A stretch of DNA of 5,857 nucleotides, taken from Rickettsiales bacterium. GTDB taxonomy: Bacteria > Pseudomonadota > Alphaproteobacteria > Rickettsiales > Deianiraeaceae. The stretch's first letter is position 1. Every line of letters begins with the position of its first letter. Under the pieces are notes generated by a model, which saw only the letters and a list, made by a program, of their open reading frames with translations, was not told the origin of the DNA and did not search any database. The DNA is taken from assembly GCA_017477855.1 (NCBI GenBank), contig JAFUUN010000092.1, positions 1 to 5,857 on the forward strand, written 5' to 3'. The position numbers were made by a program, and so were the translations under genes. Shown here in pieces: positions 5,256 through 5,857 of this stretch.

Positions 5256-5714
5256 ATGGGCGATGGTATGCACTTCAAACCTCTGGAAGGAAATGTTTTG
5301 TATTTCTCATCTGCATTCATAACAACCCACGATGTGCCTGATGAAATAGCTTTGGCAATATCTCTGTCTGGCTGTCCGATACATTGCAAGGGTTGCCACA
5401 GTGCATTCACGTGGGATCCGAAATTTGGCGAAGAGCTAACCAATGACAAATTTATTTCTTTGCTTGACCGCAATAAATATGCATCGTGTGTGCTATTTTA
5501 CGGTGGAGAATGGAAGATTGAACGTCTGCTGGAACTTATTGACATCACGATAAAAAGGGGTTTAAAGACCTGTCTCTACACCGGCCTTGAACTTGATGCC
5601 GTTGATAAACGTCTTCTGGATGCCCTCAACTACATCAAAGTTGGGCCATATATCGCAGAGCTCGGTGGCCTCGCCAGCCCAACGACAAATCAGAGGTTTT
5701 TTAAGATACGTTAG
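5256..5714 (+). CDS. nrdG: Anaerobic ribonucleotide reductase activating protein NrdG
   Basis: NrdG is the radical SAM activase that abstracts a hydrogen from the radical glycine of NrdD, here Gly581. The 152-residue protein carries the radical SAM cluster motif C40-x3-C44-x2-C47 (GCPIHCKGC), which binds a 4Fe-4S cluster and S-adenosylmethionine. FYGGEW (81-86) is the GGE loop that contacts the SAM amino group, and YTG (108-110) and SPTTNQRFF (141-149) are typical of NrdG. Length agrees with the family (about 150-175), although it ends only five residues after TTNQR, so a short tail may be missing. It begins one base after nrdD and is surely in the same operon. Its cluster must be reduced by flavodoxin or ferredoxin, which gives a possible link to the reductase at 1641-2621. 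The stop TAG overlaps the end of a possible convergent frame. Confidence 0.95.
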   Translation: MGDGMHFKPLEGNVLYFSSAFITTHDVPDEIALAISLSGCPIHCKGCHSAFTWDPKFGEELTNDKFISLLDRNKYASCVLFYGGEWKIERLLELIDITIKRGLKTCLYTGLELDAVDKRLLDALNYIKVGPYIAELGGLASPTTNQRFFKIR

Positions 5715-5857
5715 TGTATAATGCCATTTGATTTACTGGCGTTACTGGCAATTGAAAGGTTGCCAGCAGGATTACAGTTTTTGTTTCTTCGCTCTCTGTA
5801 TGTTTTTAGTTTCTGGCACTCAGAGTAAAATTCTTTAAGTAATTTTCCAAAATGATA
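5711..5857 (-). CDS. Possible C-terminal part of a convergent gene (partial)
   Basis: On the - strand one frame stays open from the window edge for 48 codons, starting YHFGKLLKEFYSEC and ending SKSNGIIH, with TAA at 5713-5711. In DNA this rich in A and T a 48-codon open run is suggestive but not decisive, and a + strand frame beyond the nrdG stop is also open for part of this stretch. If real, the gene converges on nrdG and the two stop codons overlap. No family is recognised. Confidence 0.3.
   Translation of the reverse strand, partial: YHFGKLLKEFYSECQKLKTYRERRNKNCNPAGNLSIASNASKSNGIIH
5745..5782 (+). terminator. Possible terminator hairpin after nrdG
   Basis: CTGGCAA (5745-5751) and TTGCCAG (5760-5766) form a perfect 7-base stem around an 8-base loop. 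A run of five T follows only at 5778-5782, eleven bases after the stem, which is too far for a textbook terminator. The position 30 bases after the nrdG stop makes it the best candidate for ending the nrdDG transcript. It would also lie in the convergent frame if that is real. Confidence 0.3.

Overview
The window is an AT-rich bacterial segment with short intergenic gaps. It carries six complete genes I can support, all on the + strand, plus a possible gene end at each edge. The genes are trmD, a small Cys/His/Met-rich membrane protein, a 65-residue membrane peptide, a ferredoxin-NADP reductase of the thioredoxin-reductase-like type, a degenerate ABC-ATPase-like protein, nrdD and nrdG (nrdD and nrdG count as one operon but two genes, so seven reading frames in all). 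The class III ribonucleotide reductase points to an organism that grows without oxygen. TrmD wording (for example the RPDV and GGETAAM segments) resembles alphaproteobacterial proteins to me, so an AT-rich, possibly gut-associated alphaproteobacterium is my best guess. That is an inference from memory and no marker here settles it.

Layout. Bases 1-40 may hold the last codons of an upstream gene. A GC-rich element with nested inverted repeats (43-148) separates it from trmD (174-836). A likely promoter at 884-911 precedes the small metal-ligand-rich membrane protein (934-1257), which ends in two hairpins, the second a clear Rho-independent terminator. A second copy of the GC-rich element (1320-1400) begins one base after the terminator's T-rich tail. 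Then comes a tightly packed group: 65-residue membrane peptide (1442-1639), flavin reductase (1641-2621) and ABC-like protein (2599-3183), with a 1-base gap and a 23-base overlap. A 202-base AT-rich gap holds operator-like TGACA/TGTCA repeats just before nrdD (3386-5254), which is followed after one base by its activase nrdG (5256-5714). The last 147 bases contain an open frame on the - strand that may be the end of a convergent gene.

How the parts may work together. NrdG is a radical SAM enzyme that places the glycyl radical on NrdD, and it needs low-potential electrons from flavodoxin or ferredoxin. The flavin reductase encoded nearby is of the family that can feed such carriers from NADPH, so a functional link is plausible, though not shown by the sequence. 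TrmD is a housekeeping tRNA methyltransferase and is probably unrelated to the rest.

Most noteworthy are the paired GC-rich structured repeats, the ABC-like protein that has lost its P-loop and catalytic residues yet remains a full open frame, and the small protein with a Cys-rich head, one membrane segment and a His/Met-rich tail. Most genes here also lack a recognisable Shine-Dalgarno sequence; nrdG is the exception.
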